64,000 bases of DNA from an uncultured Lachnospiraceae bacterium. Its GTDB lineage: Bacteria > Bacillota > Clostridia > Lachnospirales > Lachnospiraceae. A program made the translations under genes and the position numbers. Positions 42,817 through 52,068 of the stretch are shown piece after piece; position 1 is the stretch's first letter; each line of letters opens with the position of its first letter. The notes below the pieces were generated by a model, which was not told the DNA's origin, did no database searches, and was given only the letters and a program-made list of their open reading frames with translations. The DNA lies in contig CAJTPF010000002.1 in the NCBI GenBank assembly GCA_910578175.1, positions 126,024 through 190,023 on the forward strand, given 5' to 3'.

Positions 42817-42861
42817 AAAAGGGGTGTTCCATAAGTCATATCATGACTCATGAAACACCCC
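42817..42861 (-). terminator. Terminator of pgi
   Basis: An 18-bp imperfect stem (42821-42838 against 42844-42861) with a five-base loop is followed on the minus strand by TTTTAAAAG. It separates pgi from the glycan operon. Confidence 0.75.
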
Positions 42862-42947
42862 CATTTAATTTCAAATACAGTATATCATTGAATCATCTGT
42901 TCTTCAATATCAGAAAATTGGAAGTTCTTTCTATGAAATAAAGCTAT

Positions 42948-44294
42948 TTATAATCTTTTCAGTAACTCTTCTCTTTCCTTCTCGTATCCCGGTCTGCCTA
43001 AGAGTGCAAACATATTCTTCTTATAACTTTCCACACCCGGCTGGTCAAACGGATTTACACCTGAAATATATCCGCTGATACCGCATGCAAATTCGAAGAA
43101 ATAAAATAGCTGTCCCAAATAAAACTCATTCTGTTCCGGTACATTTACCATTAAGTTTGGTACGTTTCCATCCGTATGGGCAAGCAGGGTCCCGTTCATG
43201 GCACTCTTATTGATAAAGTCCACGGTTTTTCCTGCCAGATAATTTAATCCGTCTAAATCCACCGGCTCTTCTTCCAGTTCAAAAGAACACTTTGGTGTCT
43301 CTACATTTATTACCGTTTCAAACATAATTCTGGAACCATCCTGAATAAACTGTCCCATAGAATGCAAATCCGTTGTAAGATCAACCGATGCAGGAAGGAT
43401 ACCTTTCTGGTCCTTTCCTTCACTCTCACCGTATAACTGCTTCCACCATTCCGATACATAATGAACACTCGGCTCGTAGTTTGCCAATATTTCCACACTC
43501 TTCCCTTTTCTGTGGAGAATGTTTCGGATCGCCGCATATTTCAATGCATCGTTGTCGGCAAACGCATTATTTAATGCCATTTCCCTTCCGGATGCCGCAC
43601 CTTCCATAAGCTTGTCTATATCAGCTCCACTGACAGCGATCGGAAGCAGACCCACTGCGGTAAGTACGGAAAATCTTCCGCCCACATCATCCGGAACTAC
43701 GAAAGTCTCATATCCCTCTTCTGTTGCCAGATTCTTTAACGAACCCTTTTCTTTATCCGTGGTAGCATATATTCTCTTCGCTGCTTCTTCTTTTCCGTAC
43801 TTTTCTTCCAGGATTTTCTTAAATACGCGGAAAGCAATGGCAGGTTCCGTTGTTGTTCCTGATTTGGATATCATATTGATCGAAAAATCTTTGCCTTCCA
43901 CAACATCCATCAGATGTTTGATATAGGTACTGCTGATACTGTTTCCAACATAATATATTTCCGGAGTTTTTCGCTGGTCTTTTGTAAGATTGTTATAAAA
44001 GCTGTGTCCCAGGAATTCGATGGCCGCTCTTGCCCCAAGATAAGAACCTCCGATACCGATGACGAGCAATACGTCGGAATCGTTCTGGATCTTCTTTGCC
44101 GCTTCCTTGATTCTGGAAAATTCTTCTTTATCATAGTCTACAGGCAAATCAATCCATCCTAAGAAGTCGTTCCCCGCACCTGTCTTTGACACCAATGTAT
44201 TTTTTGCATTTGCTGCAATACTTTCCATGTTTGTAATTTCACTATCTGAAATAAATTTGGCTGCTTTTGAATAATCAAATGATACTTTTGCCAT
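42948..44294 (-). CDS. pgi: Glucose-6-phosphate isomerase
   Basis: 448 residues, the length of the Gram-positive form. Motifs: [35 protein letters not shown] (sugar-phosphate-binding SIS motif), [16 protein letters not shown], and [31 protein letters not shown] near the end, with the catalytic Glu, His and Lys region. It interconverts glucose 6-phosphate and fructose 6-phosphate. AAAGGAGTG precedes the ATG. It is a single-gene unit with its own promoter and terminator. Confidence 0.98.
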   Translation of the reverse strand: MAKVSFDYSKAAKFISDSEITNMESIAANAKNTLVSKTGAGNDFLGWIDLPVDYDKEEFSRIKEAAKKIQNDSDVLLVIGIGGSYLGARAAIEFLGHSFYNNLTKDQRKTPEIYYVGNSISSTYIKHLMDVVEGKDFSINMISKSGTTTEPAIAFRVFKKILEEKYGKEEAAKRIYATTDKEKGSLKNLATEEGYETFVVPDDVGGRFSVLTAVGLLPIAVSGADIDKLMEGAASGREMALNNAFADNDALKYAAIRNILHRKGKSVEILANYEPSVHYVSEWWKQLYGESEGKDQKGILPASVDLTTDLHSMGQFIQDGSRIMFETVINVETPKCSFELEEEPVDLDGLNYLAGKTVDFINKSAMNGTLLAHTDGNVPNLMVNVPEQNEFYLGQLFYFFEFACGISGYISGVNPFDQPGVESYKKNMFALLGRPGYEKEREELLKRL

Positions 44295-44372
44295 TGATAT
44301 ACACTCCTTTGTCTGCTCAGTCTATAAAGAATAACCTGAGGTCTGAAAAGGCTTCAGGCGATATACGGGATT

Positions 44373-44401
44373 ATTATAGTACGATTACGGAAATTTGGCA
44401 A
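44373..44401 (-). promoter_or_regulatory. Promoter of pgi
   Basis: Minus strand: TTGCCA (44401-44396), 17-bp spacer, TATAAT (44378-44373). The leader of about 70 bases carries a small CCTGA/TCAGG hairpin (44330-44357). Confidence 0.8.
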
Positions 44402-44441
44402 GGGGATTTTATCCTGAAAATGATCTGTATTCACAAATTAT

Positions 44442-45038
44442 TCAGCTGTAAAAATTCCGGTTCAATGTTTTATCAATAATCAATTCCACATTTATTTCAT
44501 ACGAAACTCCTGTAATAGTCGCAACTCCAAATGTTCCTAGCAATTCAGGCTCTCTGACTATCTCATTTCCATATTCATCCATAAACATTCCCTTCCCTAT
44601 ACTGTAAAATCCATAGTCTATCTCTGAAGGGATTTCAATATTTTCTCCGGTATTATAAAAATACCCTCTGGTCCAATATTCCCTTCCTACCATTACCGGC
44701 GCTATCAATAATTCTGAAACATCTGTTAAATCATATATCTCCCCAGATTTATTTTTTTTATTTTTTAAGATAAAAATCAAAAGCAATTCTTCTCCGTTTA
44801 TATTACTTATATTCGAATTTACTACAACACCTTTAAAAAATAAATCTTTCCTGGGGCTTACCAGAAACACATCCCCCTTTTGAGGCAGGATTCGTTTTCT
44901 TTTAATTACCTGCAGCTGATACTCTTTCGGATCTGACTCATCTAATTTTTCTAATTCCTTTTTAATGTTTTCATCCAACAGCTCATATCGTTCATTAAAC
45001 CTCTTTGATATTGGATTATCATTTATATTTTGATCCAC
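44442..45038 (-). CDS. Imm26-like immunity protein (candidate)
   Basis: 198 residues, no signal peptide. After a helical N-terminus (about 1-45) comes LPQKGDVFLVSPRKDLFFKG, then VVVNSNISNINGEELLLIF and a later YWTRGYFYNTGE. This pattern fits the Imm26 family, which protects against co-encoded polymorphic toxins. It lies 79 bases behind the GIY-YIG nuclease-like gene, the expected place for its immunity partner. The assignment rests on motif pattern plus context. Confidence 0.6.
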   Translation of the reverse strand: MDQNINDNPISKRFNERYELLDENIKKELEKLDESDPKEYQLQVIKRKRILPQKGDVFLVSPRKDLFFKGVVVNSNISNINGEELLLIFILKNKKNKSGEIYDLTDVSELLIAPVMVGREYWTRGYFYNTGENIEIPSEIDYGFYSIGKGMFMDEYGNEIVREPELLGTFGVATITGVSYEINVELIIDKTLNRNFYS

Positions 45039-45117
45039 CTGTATATTAACCCTCCTGATACTTTTATAATTATAAATTCTACCATAATTCAGTCAAAATA
45101 TTAAATTAATTTTACAA

Positions 45118-45597
45118 CTATTTTTTTTTCAAATAAGTTAATGCCCACTGGTCAGCCTGAGATCTGAATCTGTGATATGGACTGAGGCTGTTAATTTTAT
45201 TTAACTTATTAGGTCCATGATCTATATAATACTGTTCAACCGATCTTGCCTGATTTCGTGTTAAATCTCTATGCTGTACTTCAAGACGGGAAAATCCTTT
45301 CCCCTTCAGATTATGTTGTTCTAATCTTGCCGACACTAATTGCCTGGTTATTCCTGTATATACCGCTACACCATCTTGAAATCCAAAATAAACTACATTA
45401 TTGCTTTTCCCCCTATTTAACCACTCATTAAAATTGTCAGAAAAATTATCTGTATCATCTTCAGAGTTCTCCAGAATTCCTCCATCGAGATCCGTCAGAT
45501 TTTGTGAAAAATCAATAATTGGATTCTCTGAAGTTCCAAACGTTGTTGAAGGACTTACACCCCAGTTTCCGATATACCCCGTCATATCCATCTTCAT
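45118..45597 (-). CDS. GIY-YIG nuclease-like protein, candidate toxin
   Basis: 159 residues. The first 65 are acidic and low in structure (MTGYIGNWGVSPSTTFGTSE onward). The C-terminal domain reads VVYFGFQDGVAVYTGITRQL, then R..QH, LTRNQARSVEQYYIDH and a final NKINSLSPYHRF. This is a GIY-YIG-like layout in which GVAVYTGIT replaces GIYYIG, with the conserved Arg, His and Glu. Such domains occur as C-terminal toxin modules. The ATG at 45597 overlaps the ATPase stop (ATGA); an ATG at 45591 has a better-spaced GGGAG. Either way it is translationally coupled to the ATPase. Confidence 0.72.
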   Translation of the reverse strand: MKMDMTGYIGNWGVSPSTTFGTSENPIIDFSQNLTDLDGGILENSEDDTDNFSDNFNEWLNRGKSNNVVYFGFQDGVAVYTGITRQLVSARLEQHNLKGKGFSRLEVQHRDLTRNQARSVEQYYIDHGPNKLNKINSLSPYHRFRSQADQWALTYLKKK

Positions 45598-47741
45598 CTC
45601 TCCCTGTCTTTTTTATTTTTTTCTGCCGGAATACTTTTTTCGATCAAATATCCATACTTTCCAAACTCTTCCCGAAATACCATCTTTCCGGTCTTCTCAT
45701 ACTCCATCCGAACCGCCCATACTATATGCTCCATAGACACTGCCATGTCCTGAGATACTGCTTTAAATACTGCATTTAAAGCCACATTTTTGATTGATGC
45801 ACCCGAAAATTCAAAATTATCTGCTAAATATTCATAATCAATAACATCCGTTATTACTTTCCCTCCAAGTACATTTCTCCATATTTCCTCCCGTATCTCT
45901 TTGGGCGGCATGGAAAACCGGACTTCATACTTCATCCGCCGCATAAATGCTACATCCACATTTTCCCGGTAATTCGTAGAAAGAATAACTATTCCGTCAA
46001 ACTCTTCTATTTTCTGTAAAATGTATGCAACTTCCGTATTTGCATATTTATCCCTGGCATCCTTTATCTCACTGCGTTTTCCAAATAAGGCATCCGCCTC
46101 ATCAAAAAACAGGATCATATTACTGTTTTCTGCCTTCTTAAATACTTCCTCCAAACGCTTTTCAGTCTCTCCAATATACTTATCCACAACTTTGGATAAA
46201 TCCACCTTGTACAATTCCAAATGCAGCATATTTGCCAACACATAAACCGCCATTGTTTTTCCTGTTCCGGAAGGTCCGGAAAATAATGCTGATATGCATC
46301 TTCCATATTGAAACTTCTGCCTTAGACCGTAATCCTCATAAACTTTTAACCGGTATTTTACATGAGAATAGATATCTTTCAATATATTTTTTTGTGCAGC
46401 TTCCAATTTTAAATCGTCCCATGAATACTCATATTCTATATGTCTAATATCATCATATTTACCATCATTTAAGATCATATAACAAATTTTAGATACAAAT
46501 TCTGCATTGGATATTTTATCTGAACCAGCAAATTTAAAATAATGTGCAATTTTTTTAACAAATCCTGCTGCCACTTTCATCTTCACTGCCAGTTCACGAA
46601 TATCTAGTTTTTTTGCCTGTTCTTCACCCAGATACTGTACCAGAAATTCTTTCCAAAGCATAAAGCTTTGTATTTCATTCGGTTTCTTTATTTCCATTTG
46701 ACACACCACATTATCAATATAAGGAATAATCTTAAACCTACTGTCAGACGCAATATATATTTCTCTTTTTTCCCGGTCATTTTCTAAACCTGCAATGATT
46801 TTAACAATTTTCCCAATTACATCTTTGCTCCTGTCATTTTTTTCCTGTGCAGATAAAAAAATACAGAGGGCCGACTCGGCAATAAAAACCGTTCTCTTTA
46901 ATTTTTGTATGATCCTTGCTAATTCCTCCCCATTTTCTGTTTCAACATAATCATATATCAAAAGATTGTGGCGTAGTCTTTTAGAAATATGACGGATCAT
47001 AAATTTTTTTCCCGACTGCCGTTCTCCAATTATATGAATTACCGGGCATAATTCATCTGCCTCCGTAATTTTTAATACCTGATTACTGATCTGATCGATT
47101 TCCTCCCGAAACAAAACAGAAGATTCCATATCCTTTTGGAAACTATATAACCGGACAGATTTACCAAAATTTTTGTTTGGATTTTGATTGATGCTACTGC
47201 TGCCGGATATATCCATTTCCCTGCAAATATCCGAAATATCAACACCATTCAGGTAATTCAGCAGGGTTAGATCCACGCGAAAGGTATCTTTTATGGAGTC
47301 AGAATATATATGTTCAAGCACTAACACTCTTTCAACGATCTTTCGCGCTTCATAAATTTCTTTTGACAAATTTATCTGTACTTCTTCCGGCATGGCAATC
47401 TTTGCAGCTAAATCCAGACTTACCCCCCGATCCACATTTCCCGTGATCAAACCGAATACCTCATTTGCTGCATTATCAATATATTCTAAGAATGCCAGTT
47501 CAATACAGGTCGTGGCTATTTCACTTTTCCTGCATTGTTCAAATACTTTTTTATATCGCTCTTTTATTAACTTTGACTTATATCTGCTATAATCAAATTC
47601 ATATCTGCATTTGACGTCCAGACTTTCTTTTGTGACATTCGCTTTTAATATTCTTGCATACCTCTGAAAAGCATCGGGATTTAATTTATTTCTTAACCAA
47701 TACGATATTTTATATGCACCGACCATTGCATACTGTCTCAT
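45594..47741 (-). CDS. Contractile-injection-type AAA+ ATPase (Pvc15/Afp15-like)
   Basis: 715 residues. The N-terminal 180 residues are helical with features of the N-domain of injection-system ATPases (VFGLITGNVDRGVSLDLAAK, then VDLTLLNYLNGVD). A first AAA+ domain is degenerate (GERQSGKK at 239-246, no acidic Walker B). The second is intact: GPSGTGKT at 489-496, ILFFDEADALFG at 543-554, sensor ILSTNYRE near 586, and Arg finger in AFMRRM. In extracellular contractile systems a protein of this type is needed to load or position effectors. No sheath, tube or baseplate gene lies in this window. It is followed, with an ATGA overlap, by the GIY-YIG gene. Confidence 0.78.
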   Translation of the reverse strand: MRQYAMVGAYKISYWLRNKLNPDAFQRYARILKANVTKESLDVKCRYEFDYSRYKSKLIKERYKKVFEQCRKSEIATTCIELAFLEYIDNAANEVFGLITGNVDRGVSLDLAAKIAMPEEVQINLSKEIYEARKIVERVLVLEHIYSDSIKDTFRVDLTLLNYLNGVDISDICREMDISGSSSINQNPNKNFGKSVRLYSFQKDMESSVLFREEIDQISNQVLKITEADELCPVIHIIGERQSGKKFMIRHISKRLRHNLLIYDYVETENGEELARIIQKLKRTVFIAESALCIFLSAQEKNDRSKDVIGKIVKIIAGLENDREKREIYIASDSRFKIIPYIDNVVCQMEIKKPNEIQSFMLWKEFLVQYLGEEQAKKLDIRELAVKMKVAAGFVKKIAHYFKFAGSDKISNAEFVSKICYMILNDGKYDDIRHIEYEYSWDDLKLEAAQKNILKDIYSHVKYRLKVYEDYGLRQKFQYGRCISALFSGPSGTGKTMAVYVLANMLHLELYKVDLSKVVDKYIGETEKRLEEVFKKAENSNMILFFDEADALFGKRSEIKDARDKYANTEVAYILQKIEEFDGIVILSTNYRENVDVAFMRRMKYEVRFSMPPKEIREEIWRNVLGGKVITDVIDYEYLADNFEFSGASIKNVALNAVFKAVSQDMAVSMEHIVWAVRMEYEKTGKMVFREEFGKYGYLIEKSIPAEKNKKDRER

Positions 47742-47888
47742 TTGTTCTTATCCACCTGCCAGTCTGATATTCATTCCATTATAGGTTTTCAATCGGTAAA
47801 CGTTCTTTTAATCTGTCATTTATTATAAACGGCCGCTTTCTCTTCTGTAAATATTTCAATAGTTTTCTTTAGAAAACCTTTAAATAAT

Positions 47889-47930
47889 AAAAAGGTCATA
47901 TATCAGCCCTTGCCAATATATAACCTTTTT
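47889..47930. terminator. Bidirectional terminator upstream of the AAA+ operon
   Basis: AAAAAGGTCATATAT (47889-47903) pairs with ATATATAACCTTTTT (47916-47930) with one mismatch; T runs lie on both sides. It ends the transcript of the 351-residue membrane protein and separates it from the AAA+ operon. Confidence 0.75.
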
Positions 47931-47977
47931 CTTTTCACTGAACTCTGAATTTATGAGACCAGCAATCTATGACCAGT

Positions 47978-48970
47978 CTATGACAAAAATTCCTCCAGCA
48001 CCTCATCAAATATTTTTTCAATCTCCTCATCCGCCTTTTCTGCTTTCGTCTCCCTGTTTATACTTTGATCAGTATCGCTCTTAAGATTTTCCGTGTTTTT
48101 CTCTTTATCCCCTTCAGCAGCCGTATTTAAATCTATGTTTATCTCCTGGGTTTCTGTCTGAATCTTTTTAGCTTTTCTGCTTTTATTATTTCTTTTTGTT
48201 TTCTTTGCCGCCTCTTTTTTTATGACCGTCTGCTTCTGTTTTTCCGCAGCTCCGTCTTTTTCTTTCATCTTATTCTCTATATTCTCTATTGCCCCGTTCT
48301 CATCCAGATCCTTTTCATCGCACCAATCCGTCCGTATGACATCCATCCCTGCAGCCGCTTCCTCATCATTTCCTTCATCCTTCATTTCCACATGAACCGA
48401 CGGGATATTGTCTCCGTCAACCGAATGATTATTATCCAGATAATTTATAATTTCATCCCGAATTACATTTCTCTTATAATCCAATGCAATTATATTATCC
48501 CACAGCTTTAGGCAGATAAATAAAATCGCTGCGGCAGCCGCATATATGTATATCCCTTTTGTCATTTGAGAACCGAAGGATAAATCATCTTTTTGTGCGG
48601 CCAACAATATGGCAATTGCACATATTCCCAATATCAAACAGATTTTCCCAAAAATATCACCGATATCCTGCATTTTTTCCACTAAAATACTTTTTATTTT
48701 CCATCCATGCATGGCACGTTCCACAAATGCACTTAAATTATTTATTTTTTTTCCAAATTTTACTTCATTTTCATACTGAAGAATGATTCCTTCCGCCCTT
48801 TTATTTTGTCGTATCTGGTAATTTTCTATTTTATCCAAAATATCGTCATAACACAGACTTGCAGCTGTTTTTATTCCGAATCCAATCAGAAATAATCCGA
48901 TTATTACGTATAACATTCCACCGTTTGTCGTAAAATTAATAATAAAATCTGCAATTACCCTCATAATCAT
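47978..48970 (-). CDS. Membrane protein with charged cytoplasmic tail, unknown function
   Basis: About 330 residues from the ATG at 48970, which has GGGAG 3 bases upstream (an in-frame ATG at 48964 is also possible; the frame from 49033 lacks a ribosome site). There is an N-terminal helix (GGMLYVIIGLFLIGFGIKTA), a coiled region, then two helices (ICLILGICAIAILLAAQ and IYIYAAAAAILFICLKLWD). The last 170 residues are a charged, Lys/Glu-rich tail with KKEAAKKTKRNNKSRKAKK and a C-terminal EKIFDEVLEEFL helix. No family recognised. Confidence 0.7.
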   Translation of the reverse strand: MIMRVIADFIINFTTNGGMLYVIIGLFLIGFGIKTAASLCYDDILDKIENYQIRQNKRAEGIILQYENEVKFGKKINNLSAFVERAMHGWKIKSILVEKMQDIGDIFGKICLILGICAIAILLAAQKDDLSFGSQMTKGIYIYAAAAAILFICLKLWDNIIALDYKRNVIRDEIINYLDNNHSVDGDNIPSVHVEMKDEGNDEEAAAGMDVIRTDWCDEKDLDENGAIENIENKMKEKDGAAEKQKQTVIKKEAAKKTKRNNKSRKAKKIQTETQEINIDLNTAAEGDKEKNTENLKSDTDQSINRETKAEKADEEIEKIFDEVLEEFLS

Positions 48971-49109
48971 TTTCTCCCTGCTTAATAATTTACTGCTTCT
49001 TATGTTAACACATGGAATATCATTTTTAAACACACTTTCTGAAAAATCGTTCGTCCTCCTTCGACAGAAGGCGTCGATTTAAAAGTTTTTCTGTATATGG
49101 CTCATGTCT

Positions 49110-49137
49110 TTGACATTCATCTGATTTATTGTATAAT
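49110..49137 (+). promoter_or_regulatory. Promoter of the TSCPD-murG unit
   Basis: TTGACA (49110-49115), 16-bp spacer, TATAAT (49132-49137), about 45 bases before the ATG at 49182. Both hexamers are consensus. Confidence 0.85.
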
Positions 49138-49181
49138 ATTTCTAAAAAAAGAAAAATAATATTAAATCTGGAGGAAAATTT

Positions 49182-49427
49182 ATGATCTATAAAACAAAAG
49201 GAACCTGTTCCCGTGAGATTCATATTGAAGTTGAAAACGATATCATAAAAGACGTAGCATTTATCGGTGGCTGTAACGGAAACACCCAGGGAATTTCCAG
49301 TCTGGTAAAAGGCATGAACATACATGATGTCATAGCAAAAATGGAAGGGATCGACTGCGGCGGACGTGGTACTTCCTGTCCGGACCAGCTTGCCAAGGCA
49401 TTAAAAAAATTTGTGACTGCACAATAA
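49182..49427 (+). CDS. TSCPD-domain protein (TIGR03905 type)
   Basis: 81 residues. The whole protein is one TSCPD domain: MIYKTKGTCSREIHIEVEN, then VAFIGGCNGNTQGISSLV, and the namesake GGRGTSCPDQLAKAL. Two or three conserved cysteines could bind a metal. The same domain occurs at the end of class II vitamin-B12-dependent ribonucleotide reductases; the stand-alone form has no proven role. GGAGG precedes the ATG by 9 bases. murG follows with a short gap. Confidence 0.9.
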   Translation: MIYKTKGTCSREIHIEVENDIIKDVAFIGGCNGNTQGISSLVKGMNIHDVIAKMEGIDCGGRGTSCPDQLAKALKKFVTAQ

Positions 49428-49466
49428 AACTTATTAAATTCCATATTGCAGAAAGGACATCCAACC

Positions 49467-50546
49467 ATGTCAAAAAAAATTGTTTTAACCGGCGGCGGTA
49501 CTGCCGGACATGTCACCCCGAATATGGCACTCATTCCAGGATTAAAGGATATGGGTTTTGATATAAAATACATAGGATCCTATGACGGTATCGAAAAAAA
49601 ACTGATTGAAGAAATGGATGTTTCATATCAGGGGATTTCATCCGGAAAGTTAAGACGTTATTTTTCCGCCAAAAATTTTACTGATCCGTTCCGGGTGATC
49701 AAAGGGTATGGAGAAGCAAAGAAAATAATTAAAAACTATAAACCGGATGTTCTATTTTCCAAAGGAGGCTTCGTATCCGTTCCGGTCATCCTGGCAGCAA
49801 AAAAATACAAAGTCCCAATCATTATACATGAATCCGATATGACTCCCGGATTAGCCAATAAAATCTCAATCCCATATGCCCATACGGTATGTCATAACTT
49901 TCCGGAAACCGCAAAATATCTGCCGGAAGGTAAATCGCTGCTAACCGGATCACCTATCCGTCAGGAATTAAAACAGGGCGACAAACTTGCCGGACTGAAT
50001 CTGTGCGGGTTTTCCGCAAATAAACCCATCATAATGGTCATAGGAGGCAGTCTCGGCGCAGTAGCGGTAAACGAAGCTGTTCGCAGTTCCCTGGATGAAC
50101 TGTTAAAAACTTATCAGATCGTCCATCTCTGCGGTAAAGGAAAAACCGATGACAGCCTGAATAACCGTTCCGGTTATAAACAGTTCGAATATATAAAAGC
50201 GGAATTGAAAGACTTATTTGCAATGTCCGATATTATCTTATCACGAGCAGGTGCCAATGCAATATGTGAAATTGTAGCCCTGCGTAAACCCAGTATATTA
50301 ATTCCTTTATCCGCAAAAGCCAGTCGCGGCGACCAGATATTAAACGCCGACTCTTTTAAACATCAGGGATTCAGCGAAGTGATCCGTGAAGAGGATATGA
50401 CTTCAGAAATTCTTATCTCAGCTATTCATTCCGTTTACGGCAACCGGCAGAAATATATTGATGCCATTGATAACGCAGGTACTACGGATGCCGTTAAAAC
50501 CATTTTGAATCTAATACAGGAATTAACCAAAGGCGACAGTCACTAA
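49467..50546 (+). CDS. murG: UDP-GlcNAc--lipid I GlcNAc transferase MurG
   Basis: 359 residues from the ATG at 49467 (AAAGGA 9 bases upstream; the frame from 49446 has no ribosome site). GT28/GT-B motifs: VLTGGGTAGHVTPNMALIP at the start, SKGGFVSVPVILAA, IIHESDMTPGLANKI, MVIGGSLGAVAVNE and LSRAGANAICEIVALRKPSI. It adds GlcNAc to lipid I to make lipid II at the inner membrane. It is outside any dcw cluster here; a solitary murG like this is often a second copy in Clostridia. Confidence 0.95.
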   Translation: MSKKIVLTGGGTAGHVTPNMALIPGLKDMGFDIKYIGSYDGIEKKLIEEMDVSYQGISSGKLRRYFSAKNFTDPFRVIKGYGEAKKIIKNYKPDVLFSKGGFVSVPVILAAKKYKVPIIIHESDMTPGLANKISIPYAHTVCHNFPETAKYLPEGKSLLTGSPIRQELKQGDKLAGLNLCGFSANKPIIMVIGGSLGAVAVNEAVRSSLDELLKTYQIVHLCGKGKTDDSLNNRSGYKQFEYIKAELKDLFAMSDIILSRAGANAICEIVALRKPSILIPLSAKASRGDQILNADSFKHQGFSEVIREEDMTSEILISAIHSVYGNRQKYIDAIDNAGTTDAVKTILNLIQELTKGDSH

Positions 50547-50551
50547 AAACA

Positions 50552-50642
50552 AATCCGGATTCACTTAATATCTCAATAGTATCCAATAATCTGCCGGCAT
50601 CGGAACAGCTATGATTATTGAGATATAAACGGAATCCGGATA
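50552..50642. repeat. Imperfect 91-bp inverted repeat between convergent genes
   Basis: The arm at 50552-50580 (beginning AATCCGGATTC) and the arm at 50614-50642 (ending GAATCCGGAT) pair over about 28 bases with a few mismatches, including TATCTCAATA / TATTGAGATA. The 33-base centre has little structure. T runs are weak, so it could be a long bidirectional terminator or a degenerate mobile element. Confidence 0.5.
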
Positions 50643-50668
50643 TAATTATATTTAAAGATATTTCTATC

Positions 50669-51088
50669 TTAATTCAATTCTTTTTTTACCAGTTCCAGCA
50701 GTTTCGTAAGTTCTTCGTCACTGGTTTCTTTTGATTCCCAAAACTTTATGGCATTATCTCCTTCATATCTTGGTATTAAATGGACATGAAAATGAAATTC
50801 AGACTGTCCTGCCAGTTTTCCGTTATTCTGTACAATATTAAAGCCATCTGCCTGAAAGGCGGTCTTCATCGCTGCTGCCAGTCTTTTAGCCAGTACAAAA
50901 ACCTCTGCGGCCAGACTGTCATCAATTTCAAAAATATTTTCATAATGCTCTTTTGATAGCATGATAGCATGTCCTCTGGTTGCCGGCCCTATATCAAAGA
51001 TCACTTTAAACTTATCATCCTCATACAATGTTTTTGAAGGGATTTCTCCGTTAATGATTTTACAAAAAATACAATTATTCTCTTTCAT
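50669..51088 (-). CDS. HIT-family nucleotide hydrolase/transferase
   Basis: 139 residues. The N-terminus CIFCKIINGEIPSKTLYEDD and the histidine triad FHFHVHLIPRYEGD (about 93-105) define the HIT/HinT family. The Hint branch cleaves nucleoside phosphoramidates and adenylated substrates; Cys4 and Cys7 may form a structural metal site with His. It is a single-gene unit. Confidence 0.95.
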   Translation of the reverse strand: MKENNCIFCKIINGEIPSKTLYEDDKFKVIFDIGPATRGHAIMLSKEHYENIFEIDDSLAAEVFVLAKRLAAAMKTAFQADGFNIVQNNGKLAGQSEFHFHVHLIPRYEGDNAIKFWESKETSDEELTKLLELVKKELN

Positions 51089-51173
51089 TTTTTTATTTCC
51101 TTTCCCTTTTAATAAAATTTTATTATAAAAATATCGTTTTTGTATGATTAATAGCGCATTTTAAAAAATGCAT

Positions 51174-51235
51174 ATCATATTTGTCGAAATATGATGTTCA
51201 ATTTTGTTTGACATTTTCCCTAAAAATGTTAAACT
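51174..51235 (+). promoter_or_regulatory. Promoter with palindrome and Spo0A-box-like site before the orphan kinase
   Basis: TTGACA (51208-51213), 16-bp spacer, TAAACT (51230-51235). Upstream is a perfect palindrome ATCATATTT-GTCG-AAATATGAT (51174-51195), whose centre contains TTTGTCGAA (51180-51188), identical to the Spo0A box consensus. It sits about 12 bases before the -35, a place suited to activation. Binding is inferred. Confidence 0.6.
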
Positions 51236-51297
51236 ACTTTATTATAAATAATTAAAATATTGGGATACTCTTCCCCCAATATGGAAATGAGGAAAAC

Positions 51298-52017
51298 ATG
51301 GTAACAAATTATATGAGTGACGAGTATGGGGATTTAATAAATTCCAATCCGACAATCCGAAATCTGTTTAATACAATGGTAGAGGATTTCTCTTTTTCAA
51401 TGCATGAACTGTCACATGAACTGGGTAACATTGTTACTCTCATAAACAGTTCTCTTCAAATTATTGAATCCAGTCATCCTGAGGTTAAAGACTTCAAATA
51501 CTGGAATTCAACAGTAGAAGATGTAAAATATATGATTGAATTATTATCCAAACTGTCCTCTTTTAACAATGGCAGTAAACTCAATCCTGAACTAACAGAT
51601 ATCTGTCAAATGCTAAACAATATAATTAGTTCATTTATTACCAATTCCAATTATTCTCATATTAATTTTATATCTAATATTGCTACTGATATTCCGCTTA
51701 TGAATGCAGACCCTATAAAACTAAAACAGGTATTTATTAATATAATCAAAAATGCCTGTGAAGCCGGCAGTCAGACCGTTACGATACAACTTTATCAGGA
51801 CGAATCAAATATCCTCATAAATATTCTAGACAACGGATGCGGTTTGAGTCCGGACCAGGTAAAACAGATCTTTAAACCAATGGTCAGTTTTAAAAACGGC
51901 GGTACCGGTTTGGGGCTGCCGATATGTGAACGCATTGTTTTGGCCCATCGTGGTCACATATATTGTAATTCTGAAAAAGATAATGGTACATCCTTTACCA
52001 TAATTCTCCCTACATAA
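51298..52017 (+). CDS. Orphan soluble histidine kinase
   Basis: 239 residues, no membrane segment or sensor domain. The dimerisation helix carries the candidate phospho-His in HELSHELGNIVTLINSSLQI (about residues 35-54). The ATPase domain follows: N-box KQVFINIIKNACEAG, G1 LDNGCGLSP, F/G2 FKNGGTGLGLPICERIV, and a final NGTSFTIILP. No response regulator gene is adjacent. A partner-less cytoplasmic kinase behind a Spo0A-box-like site could feed the sporulation phosphorelay. GAGG precedes the ATG. Confidence 0.9.
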   Translation: MVTNYMSDEYGDLINSNPTIRNLFNTMVEDFSFSMHELSHELGNIVTLINSSLQIIESSHPEVKDFKYWNSTVEDVKYMIELLSKLSSFNNGSKLNPELTDICQMLNNIISSFITNSNYSHINFISNIATDIPLMNADPIKLKQVFINIIKNACEAGSQTVTIQLYQDESNILINILDNGCGLSPDQVKQIFKPMVSFKNGGTGLGLPICERIVLAHRGHIYCNSEKDNGTSFTIILPT

Positions 52018-52068
52018 AACATTTCTCCTAAATAGAAATGGAGATTGAAATGACAGCAAAAATTATAA

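Noticed and set aside
44442-49033. A complete contractile injection system
   Set aside because: Only the ATPase-like gene and the putative cargo genes are here. No sheath, tube, spike or baseplate protein is encoded in the window.
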